A stretch of DNA of 64,000 nucleotides from Periconia sp. R9002 (Eukaryota; Ascomycota; Dothideomycetes; Pleosporales; Periconiaceae): positions 425,581-489,580 of the forward strand of contig JAMAHW010000026.1 of the NCBI GenBank assembly GCA_023627715.1, written 5' to 3'. The notes beneath the pieces are model-generated. The model worked only from the letters and a program-made list of their open reading frames with translations. It did not search any database and had not been told where the DNA came from. The translations under genes were made by a program, and so were the position numbers. Below, one piece after another: positions 59,606 to 64,000 of the stretch (positions are counted from its first letter, which is position 1; every line of letters starts with the position of its first letter).

Positions 59606-61934
59606 TCAATCTCCAACAACCGCAGCTTGAAAAGCCTCTGCCCCTTCTTCCAACATCCTCCGCTTGCTCTCGAGATGAGCCCGCAACTGCCTGATCTCGA
59701 TCGGCTCGGAAGCGATATCCCGCACCTTTTCATCCGTGTATCCAGCAACTGATTTTGGAGATAGAATCTCCGCGAGGGGAGCAAGGAGGTGTCGCTCAAT
59801 CACCTGCTTAGTCAAGACGTCTACAAAATACTTCATTTCGTCCTGCAAAAAGTGGTTAAGAGGTCTTTGTTGTAGTGAAGCGGACGATTGCCGGACTTGG
59901 ACTTACTTTGTAGAAGGCATCGTGAGCATCTAGAGCCTGCCCGGCAGCTACTTTATTCATGTCGTGCTCCATCAAGGGTTCGATTCCGCGCTTGAGGAGG
60001 ACAGGGTCGATGTATTCTTTGTCTACGATGGCTTTGCCCTCTGTAAGTTTCAGCTTTACCATCACCGTCGCGCTATTTACGTGTTCCATGATGGGTTTGA
60101 CGAATTTTTCTTGCTGCAACTTTTGTAGGGTGTCTGTGAAATAGTGATTGTAGGTGATAGGGTGCCGCGCTTTGTCCATCAGGATGCGCTCCAACTCTGC
60201 AATGGCGTCCAAATGTGCTTGTTTCAGGAAAGGCAACACTGTAAGCGCAGCCAATTTTTCGTTGGTATCGGGCGTCCCTACACTTTTGAGGACTTGGAGC
60301 AAAAACCTCTTACAGGTGCTTGCAATAGCGTCGATATGCTTGCGAGCAATGGGCTCCCAATTGGTCGATTGTTCCCGGAACAAATGGCCTATGATCATGG
60401 GGTTAAATACCCCAGGGAGTTCGCGTCCACGCAATCTCTCTTGTATTTGGCTCACCCATTTGATTGCCTGGGGTCTTCGCATTTTGATCGGATTTATGGC
60501 AGAAACCCGAGTTCTCTTCTTGACAGCGATCCAAGGTTCGACATTTATGCCAGCTTCTTCGGCCTTCTCTATCCCACTGTCCTTCTCTATCTGAAACGTA
60601 TGGCCGTTCAGTCGCACCTCTTCCGCGAATCTCATGTTGAGATGTTGAACTACGGCCCGTAGTCTGACAGAATTTTGGTCTGCATCGACGCGCGCATCGA
60701 CATCGACGTTACCAAAGAACGGGGCCTCGTAGATTCCGTCACAGCCCATCCGAATAATGTTGGATGCGGATGTTGCAAGCTCCGCGAGAAAGATTCGTTG
60801 CTCCGCAAGGCTGTCCCGGCACTTCCCCAACACTTCTAGCTCGACTGCTGTTTTTGAAAGCATGTTGTTCAGCTCGCGTTCTAGGTCGGGCAGAGCTTTT
60901 CGCAGGTGGTCGAATAAGAGCTGGCTCAGTCGGTCACGGAGAGGAGTCACTCCCATCATGCCCTGGGGAAGAGACGCATAGTTTCCCGTTTTGAAGAAAA
61001 CCTGCTCTTCTAGATTTCTCTGCGCAAAGGACATGCTGTGCTGGTCATCGGCACGATTTTTTAGGATGTGCCATCCTAGTTCAAAGTATATGTCCTTATT
61101 GCGAGATAAATTGAGCCATGTCGACTCATTCTCCGAGTCAGGCCGGAGAAAGTCTGGCTTTGTGATTATCCCCAAGGTTCGCGCACCTTTTGTGTCGAAC
61201 TCGCGGCACATCTTCAAAATAATTTGATTGGCGTAGTCGTTTTTTGCAGAGACAACTGCAAGCATTATAGTGCGCTGTTTTGAGATATAGTCCTTGACAA
61301 GAGATTTAATTAATTCAACATCTTCTTCGGACTGGGCTTTATTGGACGCATGGATGAGCCCAGGCAAATCAATCAACGTACTGACAAGTTAGCTGGATGC
61401 AGAAGGCTACTGCAAGGTAGAGACATACAGCTGTGGTCGGTTCGGTCCACATATTTCGATACATAAAACATCCTTCGAGAACGCTTTAGACGGACCAAGC
61501 CCCATAGCTTCCGTAGCTTCATCTATAAGCGATGGCAGCTCACCAAAATCTCGAATAGTCCTGGAAAAGCTGCGCAGACGATCAATTTCATCCTCACCAT
61601 GGCCCTCATCCGCGTTGATTTTGCAAGATATAGATTCCACTGTGTCGCGTCGAAGACTGATTTCTGTGGCAAATCGAGTGCACAGGTTTTCTTTCCGGGG
61701 GAAGGGGATTTCGGTAATAGCCTCTAGCACAGAGCTCTTTCCAGAAGATTGATCGCCACAAACCACGATTTGTGGCAGCTGTAAAAACGCGCTCAGTCCG
61801 GTCCTCCGAAGGCGATCAACAAGATCCATGAGCTCGCGCTGCTCGGAGCTCTGGAGGGCCTCTAAAGAGGCCGTTGTCATCATCGGTGTAAGGTTCCCAC
61901 TCTCGGGAGTGTATACCATTATCGAATCACCCAT
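59606..61934 (-). CDS. Dynamin-like large GTPase (Mx/Vps1-related fungal type)
   Basis: Exons (minus) 61934-61429, 61380-59907 and 59842-59606 give 738 residues. GTPase motifs are complete: P-loop GDQSSGKSS (G1), the switch threonine in CTRFATE (G2), DLPGL (G3) and TKPD (G4). A long helical stalk follows, then the C-terminal effector region (DEMKYFVDVLTKQVIERHLL onward). There is no PH, Pro-rich or mitochondrial presequence region, so it is not classical endocytic dynamin or Mgm1. Such proteins are usually annotated in fungi as Mx-like GTPases and often multiply by lineage. Membrane remodelling is the family role; the target organelle is unknown. Introns are 48 and 64 bp. Confidence 0.92.
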
Positions 61935-63238
61935 AAGGGCTCTCTTTGCGCCGGAAGGTTTTGATGAAAATGCTTAGACAAAAGACACTTGAGGTCACGA
62001 TACGGCTTGGGGATTTTATATGGCAGTGAGCAATCTATCAACATCAACGGGAAAAGAAAACAATCCACCCGGTGGAATCCTACCTATTATCTATTGGCAG
62101 CCTCCTGGCCATCGGAATTCGTCATCAGGTCAGTTCCAAGGTTAGCCGTATTCCGCAACCGAAACGCAACGTTTTGTTGAGAATTTAACCTTTTTTGAAC
62201 CTGCCGAGTTTACCAGTGGAACTTCTTATCATGATACTTGCCTCCCATGGCCAATCATTATTATCGAGTCGACGTGCACCGGGTTTTTCAAGTAGAAACG
62301 GAGGATACTGCCTGTTCAAATGCTAGAGCTGATACATCATGAAGTAAATCTGACTACTTAGAGAACCTAGATCCACATTACAGGCGCACGAAAAGGGATA
62401 CGATATTCATGAACCACTTTCATGGGTCTCCGCCTTGACCAATGCCCTTAGGAAACGCGTACAATTGCATTGATTCATGAGCCCAACAAACCCGGCGGAT
62501 CACAATTACTGCACTGCCATTGTGAAACTTGTACCATCTTCTTCAAACTCCTTCCTGAGCTGTAAAGTGATTATTAGCTAAATATACATGTTAAATCGTT
62601 ACGTAGCGCGGCGTGTTCTAGACTGGTTAGGTTTACCGGGCGAAATATCTCTCTCATTGCCAAACTGTTGTAGACATAGCACACTTGATATGTAGTTCAT
62701 ATCTCCACACCTGTACACAAGTATTTCCCCCTCCTTTTTTACCCAACTATTTCCATTATTTTCCGTCATTCAATTTCATCACCACCTTCTTAACACAATT
62801 TTTTCAAAATAGACCTAGGCAGCCTACATAGGCAGTACATGTACTACTACAAGAGACTACTATCTCTCTCTCTCTCTCTCTCTCTCTCTATGTACATAGG
62901 TAAGGAGCGATACCAAACACGACCAATCCACACACTCCCACACGAAACACAACATTGATACTATGATAATACAATCCCTCTCTACACCGCTCGTTCACCT
63001 TCTCCTACGCAGTATGGTACAAGTTCACACACAAACACGTTCTCTTCTTTTTTAAAAAAAAAATGCTATGACTTCTACTTCCCCTTAGTCTGGTTGGTCC
63101 ATGACGATGTGCATGCCTAAGATACATACATACATACTCTCCCACTAAAAGAAACATTCCCAGTCCATACAAACACACAGAACACCACATCCACACCCAA
63201 AACAACCCCCCCCCCAAACCAACTACCACCTCCTTTCC
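61935..63238. other. Dynamin-like promoter and SET gene 3' flank
   Basis: A 1.3-kb tandem spacer with a TC microsatellite at 62863-62889 and C-rich runs near 63200. No gene is seen. Confidence 0.6.
62863..62889. repeat. (TC)13 microsatellite
   Basis: An uninterrupted TC run of about 27 bases downstream of the SET gene, read directly. Confidence 0.95.
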
Positions 63239-64000
63239 CTACCTCCGAGACCCATCCCCAACACACCCCACCACCCCACACCGACACCCCCTCCGCACAC
63301 TCCAATACTCATTCCCATAATCCACCGTCAACTCCTGCCCCTCCGCGATATCGCGATTCAGCACCACGGCCATGATGCGCGTGGCCCCCACGCGCATGTT
63401 TTCAAAGTCGCAGTACGCGTCGCACGAGTGGTTGACGAAGCGCGTCCAGTTGCCGCGGCGCGAGGAGTCGACCCATACGCAGGCTTGCGGGTACTCGTCT
63501 TCCTCATCCTCATCTTCGGAGGTGGTGGCGGTGGTAGAAAAGACTTGGTTCAAGATGTACCCACCAATATCACCAACCGCAAAATCCATCAAATAATCAC
63601 TCGTCACAAACTCCGCCTCCCCAAACGGCACCACAGTCCCCGCATACCACCCAAGCACCGTCCCCTTCACGAACCCCCGCTTCGTCCACACACCCACGCC
63701 CCTCCGATCGCTCGTCTCGCGGAGTTCGAAAAACTCCTCCCAATTGCGCCCGCTCGCCTCGCGCCACGCGGCGAAGGAATGCGTGCAGTTGGGGCGCCGG
63801 CAGCGTGTGCGCGTGTAGCATTTGGTGCCGACGCAGTCGCCCGCGTCGTCGCCGAGCGCGAGCATGATGTCGAGCGGGTTTTGCGGGGGCCAGGTGGAGT
63901 TGGGGGGGAAGGTGGCGGGGAAGGGTTCGTTGGTGAAGAGGCGGGGGGAGAAGGTGTAGTCGTTTACTTGGTGGAGGCTGAGGAGGCGGGTTGGGGGTGG
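63239..64000 (-). CDS. SET-domain protein methyltransferase (5' end outside window)
   Basis: The frame is open from base 64000 down to a stop at 63239, giving 253 visible residues with the start beyond the window. A Cys-rich pre-SET-like stretch (CVGTKCYTRTRCRRPNC) is followed by the SET domain: GVGVWTKRGFVKGTVLGWYAG, the catalytic-site block RFVNHSCDAYCDFEN, and ELTVDYGNEYW. A post-SET zinc motif (CRCGVVGC) follows, and the protein ends soon after. Proteins of this type methylate lysines in histones or other proteins; the substrate cannot be assigned. An acidic insertion (SEDEDEEDEYPQ) interrupts the SET domain before the NHSC block. Strong GC bias at third positions. Confidence 0.88.
   Translation of the reverse strand, partial: PPPTRLLSLHQVNDYTFSPRLFTNEPFPATFPPNSTWPPQNPLDIMLALGDDAGDCVGTKCYTRTRCRRPNCTHSFAAWREASGRNWEEFFELRETSDRRGVGVWTKRGFVKGTVLGWYAGTVVPFGEAEFVTSDYLMDFAVGDIGGYILNQVFSTTATTSEDEDEEDEYPQACVWVDSSRRGNWTRFVNHSCDAYCDFENMRVGATRIMAVVLNRDIAEGQELTVDYGNEYWSVRRGCRCGVVGCVGDGSRR

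Noticed and set aside
59975..60000. GGTTCGATTCC string resembling a tRNA T-loop
   Set aside because: It lies inside the dynamin-like coding exon and no acceptor, D or anticodon arms can be fitted around it. I found no tRNA in the window.

Overview
The window is nuclear DNA of a filamentous ascomycete (Pezizomycotina). Genes are split by short spliceosomal introns (mostly 50-65 bp, GTRNGT donors, CTRAY branch sites). A fungus-type STE12 factor with two C2H2 fingers, fungal Sec72 and Pho88 are present, and intergenic DNA is pyrimidine-rich. Dothideomycetes is my guess from the overall feel of the proteins; it is inference. I rebuilt 26 gene models by splicing, and frames close in every one. Two genes run off the window ends, and there is one 10-N assembly gap (50540-50549).

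Layout. 1-5 kb: 3' part of a very large protein joining two macrodomains, two zinc-finger/winged-helix units, a ubiquitin-like stretch and an HBS1 N-terminal domain. 7.1-9.5 kb: STE12. 9.5-15.0 kb: a gene-free stretch. 15-35 kb: mainly housekeeping genes, several mitochondrial: cardiolipin synthase, a CDF metal transporter, MTO1/GidA, the mitochondrial SSB Rim1, a WDR70-like protein, a divergent Rpb12-like zinc-ribbon protein, COQ8, an N-terminal amidase, ribosomal protein eL39, and an RNase H-like protein lacking three of four catalytic acids. 35.7-38.4 kb: two uncharacterised genes. 38.4-41.8 kb: AT-rich and gene-free. 41.8-47.5 kb: a more accessory-looking block of F-box/LRR protein, O-methyltransferase and MFS permease. 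48-50.3 kb: FLX1-type mitochondrial carrier and Sec72. 50.7-53.7 kb: two Ser/Pro-rich single-pass membrane proteins. 54.2-57.1 kb: a CorA-like gene broken by an in-frame TAA just before its membrane segment. 57.9-63 kb: Pho88/Snd3 and a dynamin-like GTPase. The right edge holds the 3' part of a SET-domain methyltransferase.

How the genes relate. There is no operon-like organisation. Two intergenic regions look like shared divergent promoters (COQ8/N-terminal amidase and CorA-like/Pho88). CRD1, MTO1, Rim1, COQ8 and FLX1 all serve mitochondria, but their clustering may be chance. The O-methyltransferase and MFS permease could be a small metabolite-modification and export pair; no backbone synthase is present. 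The most unusual content is the macrodomain-HBS1 fusion, the catalytically degraded RNase H, the Rpb12-like protein with altered zinc spacing, and the interrupted CorA-like gene.
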